The position numbers were made by a program, and so were the translations under genes. 64,000 bases of DNA from Dyadobacter sp. CY312. GTDB taxonomy: Bacteria; Bacteroidota; Bacteroidia; Cytophagales; Spirosomataceae. The stretch is taken from NCBI RefSeq assembly GCF_021390535.1, contig NZ_JAJUXG010000009.1, positions 186,001 to 250,000 of the forward strand, given 5' to 3'. Positions 53,196 through 61,103 of this stretch are shown one piece after another; the stretch's first letter is position 1, and every line of letters begins with the position of its first letter. The notes below the pieces were generated by a model. It did not search any database and was not told the DNA's origin. It worked only from the letters and a program-made list of their open reading frames with translations.

Positions 53196-53825
53196 TTACA
53201 GATTCACAAAAACACTCTCAGCTATCGGTTCATTGACTTTCTCGTTCGTAAATCTCAAAATGCTTTTATCACCATCCTTTTGAAAAAAGGTAAGCTCTTT
53301 TAAGCGCAAGTTGTTCTTTGCAAACAAAAGATCAATTTTAGCGTACACATTTTTCAATCTTTTACTAACCGGAACCAAGGTTACCAGATAAGCTGTCGGG
53401 TTCTCGGAAATGGTTTGTTTAAACGCTTTATTATTTTGAAAATCGCCATTCACCAACCCCATCATCAGCTCCTTAATCTGACCCGCGATCCTGCCAGCCT
53501 GACCAACATTTTTCTCCTTTCCTGCTTCCTGAACCCGTAATTTATCACCGTTAATTAATATAACATACTTAACAGGTATTTGCTGCTCCCAGCGCATCTT
53601 ATCGTTTTTTTTGTAGTAAAACACACCCGAAGACCTTTCCGAGTTTCTCAAAACTGCCATTACTTTCTCTTCCTGAAAATCAGCTTGTATAGTATTCGCA
53701 GCCTCTGAAGACCTTTTCAAAGATGCACCTACTTTTCCCGGATCAGATACGGGTTTGAAACTCTGAGCTATCCCGTCGAAGGTCACCAACAGGAAAAGGA
53801 GTGTGATAAGCTTAATCTTTAACAT
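53196..53825 (-). CDS. LolA-like outer membrane lipoprotein carrier
   Basis: A 209-residue protein with a signal peptide (LITLLFLLVTFDGIAQ) and the LolA-type beta fold: SEAANTIQADFQEEKVMAVL, SGVFYYKKNDKMRWEQQIP and VTLVPVSKRLKNVYAKIDLLF. LolA-like proteins carry lipid-bearing molecules across the periplasm. Within a flexirubin/aryl-polyene cluster, the likely cargo is the lipidated pigment. The gene start overlaps the polysaccharide deacetylase gene by 14 nt. Confidence 0.88.
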   Translation of the reverse strand: MLKIKLITLLFLLVTFDGIAQSFKPVSDPGKVGASLKRSSEAANTIQADFQEEKVMAVLRNSERSSGVFYYKKNDKMRWEQQIPVKYVILINGDKLRVQEAGKEKNVGQAGRIAGQIKELMMGLVNGDFQNNKAFKQTISENPTAYLVTLVPVSKRLKNVYAKIDLLFAKNNLRLKELTFFQKDGDKSILRFTNEKVNEPIAESVFVNL

Positions 53826-54582
53826 AAGCGTCTTTATTAATTACCGCTGACAACGGCTCGATTGCAAATTTTTTAGTATTAATATGCTCAATAATGTCAG
53901 GAAGTGCTTCGGCTGTGACCGAAAGCCGGTCATGCAACAGCACGATATCACCTTTTTTCAATTTGGAAATTACCGCGTCTATCAGGGCATATTTGCTTTG
54001 AGCCCTGGTATCCATACTACGCAACGACCAACCTACTGAGATCAGACCGTTCTGCTTAATTGCACTTGAATAAAAAGGATTGGTGACACCAAAGGGCGGA
54101 CGAAAAAAAACCGGCGTTTTTCCAACGAGGCCTGTGAGGACGTCATTACATTTTTTCAAATCCGCAGCGAGCCGGGAAGTGGAAAACAAAGCGATCAGGT
54201 AATGATGGCTGTATGAATGATTGGCGACTATATGGCCTTCATCGGCTATTCTCCGGATCAGGTCAGGGTATTTTTCAGCCTTCTTGCCGATGACGAAAAA
54301 AGTAGCTTTCACATTTTTCTCGCTGAGAATATCCAATATCTTCGGTGTAAATTCAGGGTCCGGACCATCATCGAAAGTAAGCGCAACCGATTTCTTTTTA
54401 CCTCTATTAACAGAATTGATGAAATAATTGGCTTGAATCTGATATGAACCGTATGCTGTAACGCCCAGATAAATGAAGAGGATTGCTCCTAAAACAAACC
54501 ATAGAAAATCGGTTTCAAGGAAAATTACACCACATAATACCAGTGTAGTTAAAGTAAGGACGGTGATAATGTTATGCTTCAC
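53812..54582 (-). CDS. Polysaccharide deacetylase (NodB homology) membrane protein
   Basis: A 256-residue protein with N-terminal membrane segments (about residues 5-45), then a CE4 deacetylase domain: KSVALTFDDGPDPEFTPKILDIL holds the catalytic and metal-binding Asp pair, NHSYSHHYL the metal His residues and FFRPPFGVTNP the Arg block. It probably removes acetyl groups from a cell-envelope glycan outside the cytoplasm. Its place between LolA-like and ketosynthase-like genes, overlapping both, is notable. Start codon GTG at 54582. Confidence 0.9.
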   Translation of the reverse strand: MKHNIITVLTLTTLVLCGVIFLETDFLWFVLGAILFIYLGVTAYGSYQIQANYFINSVNRGKKKSVALTFDDGPDPEFTPKILDILSEKNVKATFFVIGKKAEKYPDLIRRIADEGHIVANHSYSHHYLIALFSTSRLAADLKKCNDVLTGLVGKTPVFFRPPFGVTNPFYSSAIKQNGLISVGWSLRSMDTRAQSKYALIDAVISKLKKGDIVLLHDRLSVTAEALPDIIEHINTKKFAIEPLSAVINKDAYVKD

Positions 54583-55537
54583 AAGACTGAACCAGGATTA
54601 GACCTAAATTTTTCTTATTTAAACAGTTACAAATTAACACATTAGTCAAATTCTTGTCCTGACCCAATTTGTCGATCACATAGTGCAGTGCAAATGCAGA
54701 AGCTGTGGGATAAATTCCTGAAAAAGGCAGATAATCCACGATTTTATCTTCGTTCACCCCATGGGCAGTCAAAAAATGAAGTACTTTTCCACACACACCG
54801 ATGTCAGCACCTGAAAATAGCACCAGGTCAAGTGAAGATGGCGACATATCATTTTTAGATAGAAAGGAATCAATTGCAGAACTGACGTCCACGACCAACC
54901 CAACCGTTTCCACATCGGTAATAATAGCCAGTGTTTGCTCCGATTTTTCCTTTGAAGCTATGAAAAAAGAAGATCCGGATGTTAGTGCCACAGGCGCCAT
55001 GAGTTCGAGTTCCTCCTTAATGACATCCAGAAATGGGATGTATTCATCGGCAGCACCGACCAGAACATGGTTATCTTCCTCCGCAAGTAGCATCATCGTA
55101 TCAGTAAGAGCCTGTTCGAAAGATAACGTGTTCTGTGTGTGAGTCATGTTGTAACCGTGATTCCCAATACTGAGGGAAATCTGCCCGGCAATGGTATTGT
55201 GTGTGGATTGGATAAACGAAGTTGGCGGGAGCAATCCTTCCACCGTCAGAAAAGTGTTTAAAAACTTTTCTGTATCGTGCAGGCACCCCAAACCAGTTCC
55301 CACCACAATAGAGTCGGGTTGGTGTATGGCAGCTTGTCTGACACAGTCCTCTGCACAAGCAACCGACATGCGCAAAATTTTGCTCATCCTCCTCAGCAAA
55401 CCGGCATCAATGTAATCTTTATAATTTGGGCTAATCAGTTCAGAGCCAACAGAAACTGTTCCGATTGAATTCGAAAACCCTACATTCTGAAAAGTAGGTT
55501 GATGCGTGATACCAGAAGCTGCTGAAATGTAAAACAA
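54572..55537 (-). CDS. Ketosynthase-like chain-length factor, no catalytic residues
   Basis: A 321-residue protein of the ketosynthase_2 type (beta-ketoacyl synthase-like). TSFIQSTHNTIAGQISLSIGNHGYN matches KS sequences just before the active site, but the usual Cys block is THTQNTLSFEQA without Cys, and the HGTGT and GHTLG histidines are missing. It is thus probably a chain-length-factor-like partner of a catalytic KS. Start is TTG 55537; no ATG is available in frame before the conserved region. It overlaps the deacetylase start by 11 nt. Confidence 0.82.
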   Translation of the reverse strand: MFYISAASGITHQPTFQNVGFSNSIGTVSVGSELISPNYKDYIDAGLLRRMSKILRMSVACAEDCVRQAAIHQPDSIVVGTGLGCLHDTEKFLNTFLTVEGLLPPTSFIQSTHNTIAGQISLSIGNHGYNMTHTQNTLSFEQALTDTMMLLAEEDNHVLVGAADEYIPFLDVIKEELELMAPVALTSGSSFFIASKEKSEQTLAIITDVETVGLVVDVSSAIDSFLSKNDMSPSSLDLVLFSGADIGVCGKVLHFLTAHGVNEDKIVDYLPFSGIYPTASAFALHYVIDKLGQDKNLTNVLICNCLNKKNLGLILVQSCEA

Positions 55538-55551
55538 AGACTTTGAGCGTG

Positions 55552-56736
55552 TTAGTTGAAATTTGAAAATATAATAGAAGAATTGTTTCCACCAAAACCA
55601 AAACTATTGGAAAGCACCGCATTTACTTGTCTGTCGGTAATCAGGGAGGTAACCGGCATCAGGCCCGTTTCTTCAATCGGATTGCTAAAATTCAAGTTCG
55701 GATAAATCAAATTGTTTCTGATCGCCATGACGGAAAAAATCGATTCAATTGCTCCCGCTGCCGCGAGCGTGTGTCCTGTGTAGGGCTTGGTAGAACTAAA
55801 AGCCGGAATGTTTTCTCCAAAAACGTTTTTCAATGCTACCGACTCGGAAAGGTCGTTATTCTTGGTCCCGGTACCATGAGCGTTTACGTATGATATGTCG
55901 CTTAGACCAATCCCTGACATGTTAATAGCTTTTTGAATTGCCATTGTCGCGCCCTTCCCATCGGGAGATGACGCCGTCTGATGATAGGCATCTGCCGCAT
56001 TAGCCCAGCCGTTTACATAACACAAGGTTTCATTACCGGACTGAGCAATACTTTTTTCGCTTTCCAACAGGAGAAATCCGGCTCCCTCTCCCAGGTTAAG
56101 CCCAGTTCTTGACTCGTCGAATGGTCTGCACCAGGCGTCATCGTAGATCATCAGAGACCGAAACCCGCCGATGGTAAATCTGGTAAGGGCATCGGTGCCA
56201 CCAACCAAAACCCGGTCCAGCTTACCCTGTTGAAGCAATCTTGCCCCAAGCATGATTGCATTTACACCAGATGAACACGCCGTAGAAAGCGTATTGATGT
56301 ATCCGGTTATTCCCAGTTCGGAAGCAATCCGCTCTGTGGTGTTCCCGCTGTCATGCGATAATAACAGACGATAATCCGGCTTTCCCTCATCCAGATACTC
56401 TCGGTAGAAGACTTCACTCCTGTCCATTCCACCAACCGAAGTGGATGATATTATTCCTGATTTTAGATCGGAGCGATGTCTGGTCGTTCCCCATGCCTGG
56501 CGTGCGGCTGCCAGACCGAGCAAAGAAGTGCGTGAAATATTTCTGTTGCTGATCTGTAAAGATCGAATCAGTTCTTCGTTACTCGCTTTTACCTCACCTA
56601 CAAGCAACTCCCGGGGTTCATCTAAATACCGAACCGGTCCAATACCTGACTTCCCTGCTTTTAGTGACAGCAGATTCTCTTCGGCTGACATTCCAATTGC
56701 AGAAACAATACCAATACCTGTGATGCGGATACCCAT
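55552..56736 (-). CDS. Beta-ketoacyl-ACP synthase (catalytic)
   Basis: A 394-residue KS with a complete Cys-His-His set: NTLSTACSSGVNAI (nucleophile), NAHGTGTKNND and TKPYTGHTLAAAGA. GFGGNNSSIIF closes the fold. It condenses malonyl-ACP units to extend the polyene chain. It lies 21 nt downstream of an acyl carrier protein and just upstream of the chain-length-factor-like gene, so the two KS-type proteins probably form a heterodimer. Confidence 0.93.
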   Translation of the reverse strand: MGIRITGIGIVSAIGMSAEENLLSLKAGKSGIGPVRYLDEPRELLVGEVKASNEELIRSLQISNRNISRTSLLGLAAARQAWGTTRHRSDLKSGIISSTSVGGMDRSEVFYREYLDEGKPDYRLLLSHDSGNTTERIASELGITGYINTLSTACSSGVNAIMLGARLLQQGKLDRVLVGGTDALTRFTIGGFRSLMIYDDAWCRPFDESRTGLNLGEGAGFLLLESEKSIAQSGNETLCYVNGWANAADAYHQTASSPDGKGATMAIQKAINMSGIGLSDISYVNAHGTGTKNNDLSESVALKNVFGENIPAFSSTKPYTGHTLAAAGAIESIFSVMAIRNNLIYPNLNFSNPIEETGLMPVTSLITDRQVNAVLSNSFGFGGNNSSIIFSNFN

Positions 56737-56757
56737 GGATACGAGTTAAATAGTCTT

Positions 56758-57021
56758 TTAAACAGCTGTCTTTCTCTTCCGAATATACTGAGCCATTGTT
56801 TCAATAGACCGGAATGCCTCTTTTCCTTCTTCGGGCTTTGTTACCTGAATTCCATAGAATTTCTCTAATAACACGATCAATTCGAGTGCATCGATAGAAT
56901 CCAATCCAAGGCCACTTTGATCAAAAAGCAAATCACTGTCCGCGATATCTTCCACCCGGACATCTTCCAGATTTAATTGTTCAATGATGTGCTTCTTTAA
57001 TTCTTCTTTTAAGTTATCCAT
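56758..57021 (-). CDS. Acyl carrier protein
   Basis: An 87-residue ACP. LFDQSGLGLDSIDALELIVLLEKFYGIQV holds the phosphopantetheine-accepting Ser in LDSID; helix 3 (IETMAQYIRKRK) ends the protein. It carries the growing acyl chain between ketosynthases, reductase and dehydratase. It lies 32 nt after the KS-like fragment gene and 21 nt before a ketosynthase gene. Confidence 0.93.
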   Translation of the reverse strand: MDNLKEELKKHIIEQLNLEDVRVEDIADSDLLFDQSGLGLDSIDALELIVLLEKFYGIQVTKPEEGKEAFRSIETMAQYIRKRKTAV

Positions 57022-57053
57022 TCCTGGAGTAAGTAATTTTTGGTAAATAGATA

Positions 57054-57671
57054 CTAAGTAAACGCCTCCTCTATCAATTCAGTGAGATTAACAATGTTAG
57101 ATTTAATACCACCAGTATTTTTTTCTAACAGAATAACAAATGCGTTAACCTTCACTTCTGTTACATCAAGCCAACCAGCCAATACCGCTTCCGATCCGGA
57201 TGAAAACAAAATTTCAGCGTAGTTGATAAAGAAGTCAGGAGCAAATTTAGGTAAAACAGCAAACATATTTTCACCGTACCATTTGTTTGCAATGGCTATT
57301 TCTCCTATTACAATATTTGGAAGTGTATAAACGAACATGGCCGGACTTGGCGTTTGCAGCACTTCGTACGAGTTTTGAAATCTGATGTCACTTTCTGCGC
57401 TGGAACAGCGATTGGCGAATACCATGGCTATCCGGTCGTCTGCGTAACTGGTAAAACGGTCCGGATTGGAAGCTTTAATAAATTCACTTGCCAGATACCC
57501 GCATTGGGACAGCGTATCCATTTTGTAAAACTTGGGATACGTAACATTATTGAACTTATATAGCTGCTTCAACCAGCTGTCGGATGACCCGGGATCGAAG
57601 CTGGCAACCAATTTTCCATTCAAATAGCAGTTCCTATCGGTTATATGGCAATATGTGGTAATGAAACTCAT
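57054..57671 (-). CDS. Truncated ketosynthase-like protein
   Basis: A 205-residue protein resembling only the N-terminal half of a ketosynthase: DRIAMVFANRCSSAESDIRFQNSYE, then PSPAMFVYTLPNIVIGEIAIANKWYGENMF, matching the region before the KS active site. The active-site Cys block is absent and the chain ends soon after. It overlaps the next ketosynthase gene by ATGA, so it is not a decayed end but a separately coupled gene. It may act as a scaffold or chain-length subunit. Confidence 0.75.
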   Translation of the reverse strand: MSFITTYCHITDRNCYLNGKLVASFDPGSSDSWLKQLYKFNNVTYPKFYKMDTLSQCGYLASEFIKASNPDRFTSYADDRIAMVFANRCSSAESDIRFQNSYEVLQTPSPAMFVYTLPNIVIGEIAIANKWYGENMFAVLPKFAPDFFINYAEILFSSGSEAVLAGWLDVTEVKVNAFVILLEKNTGGIKSNIVNLTELIEEAFT

Positions 57672-58750
57672 AAGTCTTGAATAAGCAGCGATGCATTTCC
57701 TCCACCAAAGCCTGAGGCAGTTTTTAAAACTGTTCTTATCTGTGTGTTTTTGCTTTCTTCAATCACATTTAGTGCAACAGAAGTTCCCTTTTCGATATAT
57801 CCCATGCTTTTAAGCAGCAGACCATTTCGCATAGATTGGATTGAAACGGCTGTTTCCAAGACACCGGCAGCTCCCAAGGTATGTCCAAAATATCCTTTCA
57901 AGCTATTCAATGGAACATCAACCAAGCCTAGCCGGTCAAAGGCTATGGATTCCATCTCATCATTATATAAGGTACCTGTTCCATGCGCAGATATAAAATC
58001 AATATCAGCAGGTGAAATCCCGTTTTGAGCCATCGTTCTGCTGACACTCCTGTAAAGCCCCTCTCCCGTTCGCGACGGTCCTGAAATGTGGTTGGCATCA
58101 TTTGCCGATGTTCCAATAAGCAGTGAGTACGGTCTGTCTCTGTATATCTGAGGGTTATTGGATATTACTACCGCACTGCATGCCTCTCCAAGAGTAACTC
58201 CGGCCCGACCCGAGTCAAAAGGAGCGCAGGGCTTGTCGCTTACCGCAAAGAGAGATTGAAAACCGTATATAACAAAATCAGAGATTACATCACAACCAAT
58301 TACAATGACATGATCATAATGGCCCGATCTGACAAAATTGCCTGCCGTATTAATTGCTAGTACACCAGAAATGCATGCATTGGAAATGATGAGTGGCTGA
58401 TGAGCAAGGTTGAACTCTTGGAGAATTGTGTCAGCAACGTCAGCGAACGGATCTGCAATGGAATCTTTTAGCCCGCCTTTGGTAGAACTTATAATTACAA
58501 GTGTTCTGTCTGAGGCAACTGTATCCGGATCAACATTGTTTGCTACCAATTTCAATATAGCAACAATCAGATTTTCGAATGCTCTGCTGACTGTCAATCC
58601 CGGTATTGTTGCCAGATGAATATCTGTTTGATTCAAACCTGCTTTATGAACCAGCGAAATACCTGACAAACCTTCTGATACAGCTGAAAAGGTCGCTTTC
58701 GCATCGTTACCGAGCGGGCTGATCATTTCTTCTGCACCTATATAAATCAT
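57668..58750 (-). CDS. Beta-ketoacyl synthase (catalytic)
   Basis: A 360-residue KS with a complete set: ISNACISGVLAINTA (Cys), SAHGTGTLYNDEM (His) and LKGYFGHTLGAAGV (His). It is slightly short at the N-terminus. PFDSGRAGVTLGEACS also fits. It overlaps the truncated KS-like gene by 4 nt, suggesting a heteromeric complex. It may act on a different chain position from the KS at 55552. Confidence 0.9.
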   Translation of the reverse strand: MIYIGAEEMISPLGNDAKATFSAVSEGLSGISLVHKAGLNQTDIHLATIPGLTVSRAFENLIVAILKLVANNVDPDTVASDRTLVIISSTKGGLKDSIADPFADVADTILQEFNLAHQPLIISNACISGVLAINTAGNFVRSGHYDHVIVIGCDVISDFVIYGFQSLFAVSDKPCAPFDSGRAGVTLGEACSAVVISNNPQIYRDRPYSLLIGTSANDANHISGPSRTGEGLYRSVSRTMAQNGISPADIDFISAHGTGTLYNDEMESIAFDRLGLVDVPLNSLKGYFGHTLGAAGVLETAVSIQSMRNGLLLKSMGYIEKGTSVALNVIEESKNTQIRTVLKTASGFGGGNASLLIQDL

Positions 58751-58781
58751 AATGCTAAAACTATTTCTCTGTAATAAAATG

Positions 58782-59207
58782 CTATTGGTTGTGCGTCTCT
58801 TTCCACTGCCGATAAAACTCGGGAGTTAGCAGTTCTAGTGTTCTGCTTTCGCGGTCCAGAAATACCTGCATGGTTTTGCCCGTCGCGCACAGTTCATTGG
58901 TGGTAATGTTGACCACCTCGTACTCGAACATAATCTTCGCTGATTTCGAGGCAATATATCTGGTAATCACCTTAATAACCTGCCCGTAGTAAACCGGTGC
59001 TTTATGATCAATCTCCGACTTTACGATAGGTGTGAAATACCCGGAATCAAATATTGTAAGGTATTCCAGTCCAAAGGTTTTACCAAAATGCTCCCGACCA
59101 TCCTCAAAAAATTTCAGGTAGTTCCCGTGCCATACCACACCCATTGCATCCGTTTCACTAAACCTTATATCTATTTCAATTTCCGAAGAAAGCATACGTA
59201 TTATCAT
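58782..59207 (-). CDS. Acyl-CoA/ACP thioesterase, YbgC-like hotdog
   Basis: A 141-residue hotdog thioesterase. IDIRFSETDAMGVVWHGNYLKFFEDGREHF is the 4HBT/YbgC signature with catalytic Asp in ETDAMG. It probably releases or edits acyl chains of the polyene pathway. It lies 31 nt upstream of the KS gene at 57668. The start is ATG 59207; ATG 12 nt downstream is a weak alternative. Confidence 0.87.
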   Translation of the reverse strand: MIIRMLSSEIEIDIRFSETDAMGVVWHGNYLKFFEDGREHFGKTFGLEYLTIFDSGYFTPIVKSEIDHKAPVYYGQVIKVITRYIASKSAKIMFEYEVVNITTNELCATGKTMQVFLDRESRTLELLTPEFYRQWKETHNQ

Positions 59208-59307
59208 TATTAGGACTTGGCAAGAATAGTCATTTTTTACGATTTATCGACTATCTATACCCAACAAAAGGCTATTTACATCGAAATACGAAACCCCATC
59301 AGAAGTA

Positions 59308-59724
59308 CTAAGTTGTTACAATTTTCATCTCGCATTCCAGTAAAAGCTTTCCATTCAGAAAGTTTTGCCCGGTCACCATAAATATGTTTCCAAGTTGATG
59401 CGTGGGCTTGACAATCGTATTGATCTTTGAAGAATGAGGTGGAAGTGCATGAACGGTGACACGCGATATCGCACCAATAAAACCAATTTTGGGCTTCCCT
59501 TCATGTTGTCTGTCAAGAAAGCCGAAAGAAGCAGCACAAGTCTGCGCAATGTTTTCCATTAGTCCGCTTTCCTGAAACACCCCTTCATGCACAAGTATAT
59601 TGCCCGCATCAATAAACAACTCAGATTCGAATTTCTCCTCTGTTACGGCAACCAATCCATCAATCATTACAAATGGTGCCCGGTGAGGTATAAAATCCAG
59701 TATATGTTCTTTGCTTACAATCAT
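59308..59724 (-). CDS. 3-hydroxyacyl-ACP dehydratase-like hotdog protein (ApeP/COG4706 type)
   Basis: A 138-residue protein: DFIPHRAPFVMIDGLVAVTEE, then VHEGVFQESGLMENIAQTCAASFGF. The ExxAQ block keeps the Glu that the FabZ-like protein at 52794 lacks. It looks like the second subunit of a two-part dehydratase. The ATG at 59724 overlaps the acyltransferase stop (TGATG); GTG at 59727 is possible. Gene symbol not assigned. Confidence 0.85.
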   Translation of the reverse strand: MIVSKEHILDFIPHRAPFVMIDGLVAVTEEKFESELFIDAGNILVHEGVFQESGLMENIAQTCAASFGFLDRQHEGKPKIGFIGAISRVTVHALPPHSSKINTIVKPTHQLGNIFMVTGQNFLNGKLLLECEMKIVTT

Positions 59725-60635
59725 CACTTAAAGAAATTGAAATAATTAAACCACTGTTCCGGATACTGCCGTACCTTCTTTTCAAGCTCAGCAGCATATA
59801 ATGTGGCAATCTGTTCAGGCTTCATCTTTTCAGTAATGGGCAACGTTGCACTTAGATGATAGCTGCGGGCCCCATCCTTGGCCGCAAATACAAAGGTTAC
59901 CGGAGAATCAAACTTAGATGCTATCACAAAAGGACCATAAGGCAATTTCGCCTTTTTACCCAAAAAATCAAGTTCGATGTACCGCGATCCTTCTAAATAT
60001 CTATCTGCGTGAATGGCTACAAATTCATTATTCAAAAGTGCATTCCGAATTGCTATCACATGCGAAAGATCATTTTTAATGGCTATTATCTTAAATCTTG
60101 AACCTCCTGTGGAAGAGTCCATAAACTTTTTGATACTTTCCACCTCAGCATCCAGCATTACAATATTGATGGTGGGTGTGATACGTCCTTTCAGCAGATT
60201 TCCGGCAGTTTCCCAGTTTCCCAGGTGCGCACTCAGCAAGATTCCACCTTTTCCCCGATCACGAATGTCGATCAGATATTGCTCATTTTCAAAAAAGTGT
60301 GAGAACGCTTTATCGTACCCCAACAAAAATGCCGTGCGGTCAACAAGTGTCTGTCCAAAAATGTAAAAATTACGGCGGGTAAGTTTTCGCGCTTCGGATA
60401 ATGAAAATTGAAGGGAATTCTGATAAAAATCCAGCAGTGACCTTTTTGGTTTGGCGGCAAACAGGTAGTAATAATACGTTACAACACGTAAAAGCCTGTA
60501 TGCAAAATCGATTCCTAAAAACTTAATGAAGAAAAAGAAAATCTTGTAGCCTGCCAGGGTGCCTTTGGTTTTGCCGTCCCAGTCACGGTCAGACCGGGCA
60601 TCCTGGATACCTGAACTACCAACCTGGTGGTTCAT
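59724..60635 (-). CDS. LpxL-like lysophospholipid/lipid acyltransferase
   Basis: A 303-residue membrane-associated acyltransferase of the LpxL/HtrB family. LLSAHLGNWETAGNLL contains the HxxxxE catalytic motif near residue 135; FVAIHADRYLEGSRYIELDFLG and AKLPYGPFVIASKF follow. It probably transfers the polyene acyl chain to a lipid or alcohol acceptor. It is directly followed by the dehydratase gene and lies 3 nt after the acyl carrier protein gene. Confidence 0.88.
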   Translation of the reverse strand: MNHQVGSSGIQDARSDRDWDGKTKGTLAGYKIFFFFIKFLGIDFAYRLLRVVTYYYYLFAAKPKRSLLDFYQNSLQFSLSEARKLTRRNFYIFGQTLVDRTAFLLGYDKAFSHFFENEQYLIDIRDRGKGGILLSAHLGNWETAGNLLKGRITPTINIVMLDAEVESIKKFMDSSTGGSRFKIIAIKNDLSHVIAIRNALLNNEFVAIHADRYLEGSRYIELDFLGKKAKLPYGPFVIASKFDSPVTFVFAAKDGARSYHLSATLPITEKMKPEQIATLYAAELEKKVRQYPEQWFNYFNFFK

Positions 60636-60638
60636 TCC

Positions 60639-60905
60639 TTAAATACCGAGTTTTTTCTGTACGAGGCCATAAAAGTCCCCAAATGTGACGATTCCTTTGA
60701 AATCTTCACCACTAACTTTGATATTGAGGTTTTCCTCAATGAGAACTACGAGGTCTACATAATCAAGACTATCCAGATCCAGCGTATCTTTTAAGCTGTT
60801 TTCCGGAAGAATCAAATCCCTGTCCACCTCAAACTCCTCAGATAAAAAATCTCTGGTTTCCTCAATAACTTCTTCCAAATTCATCTTAACGTCTTTATCA
60901 TACAT
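60639..60905 (-). CDS. Acyl carrier protein
   Basis: An 88-residue ACP with the carrier Ser in LDLDSLDYVDLVVLIEENLNI. The annotated ATG at 60905 gives MYDKDVKMNLEEVIEETRDF; a second ATG at 60884 (MNLEEVI) matches the typical ACP start better, and the predicted -7 element at 60911-60918 leaves a leader only for that start. It is the second ACP of the cluster and is followed by the acyltransferase gene. Confidence 0.92.
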   Translation of the reverse strand: MYDKDVKMNLEEVIEETRDFLSEEFEVDRDLILPENSLKDTLDLDSLDYVDLVVLIEENLNIKVSGEDFKGIVTFGDFYGLVQKKLGI

Positions 60906-60910
60906 GGCTG

Positions 60911-60942
60911 CAAAATTAATTTTTCTTTTCTGATTACTTCAC
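60911..60942 (-). promoter_or_regulatory. Weak candidate promoter before the second ACP gene
   Basis: Reverse -7 element CAAAATTA (60911-60918) is a perfect TAATTTTG on the minus strand. The -33 position (60940-60942) reads GTG instead of TTG at 21-nt spacing. It would start an internal transcript at the ACP gene. Confidence 0.25.
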
Positions 60943-61103
60943 ATTGTTATCAAATTTTAATGTAATAGTTCTAGCACGAAATATTAAGAGTGCGATAGAC
61001 TATTCCACCAAACATTAGAAAACAAATATTTGATTACGCGGTTAGATAAAAGTACAAAATTACCAGTCGTGAAGTGTACCGCTCACGAAGTATCGGATTA
61101 TAA

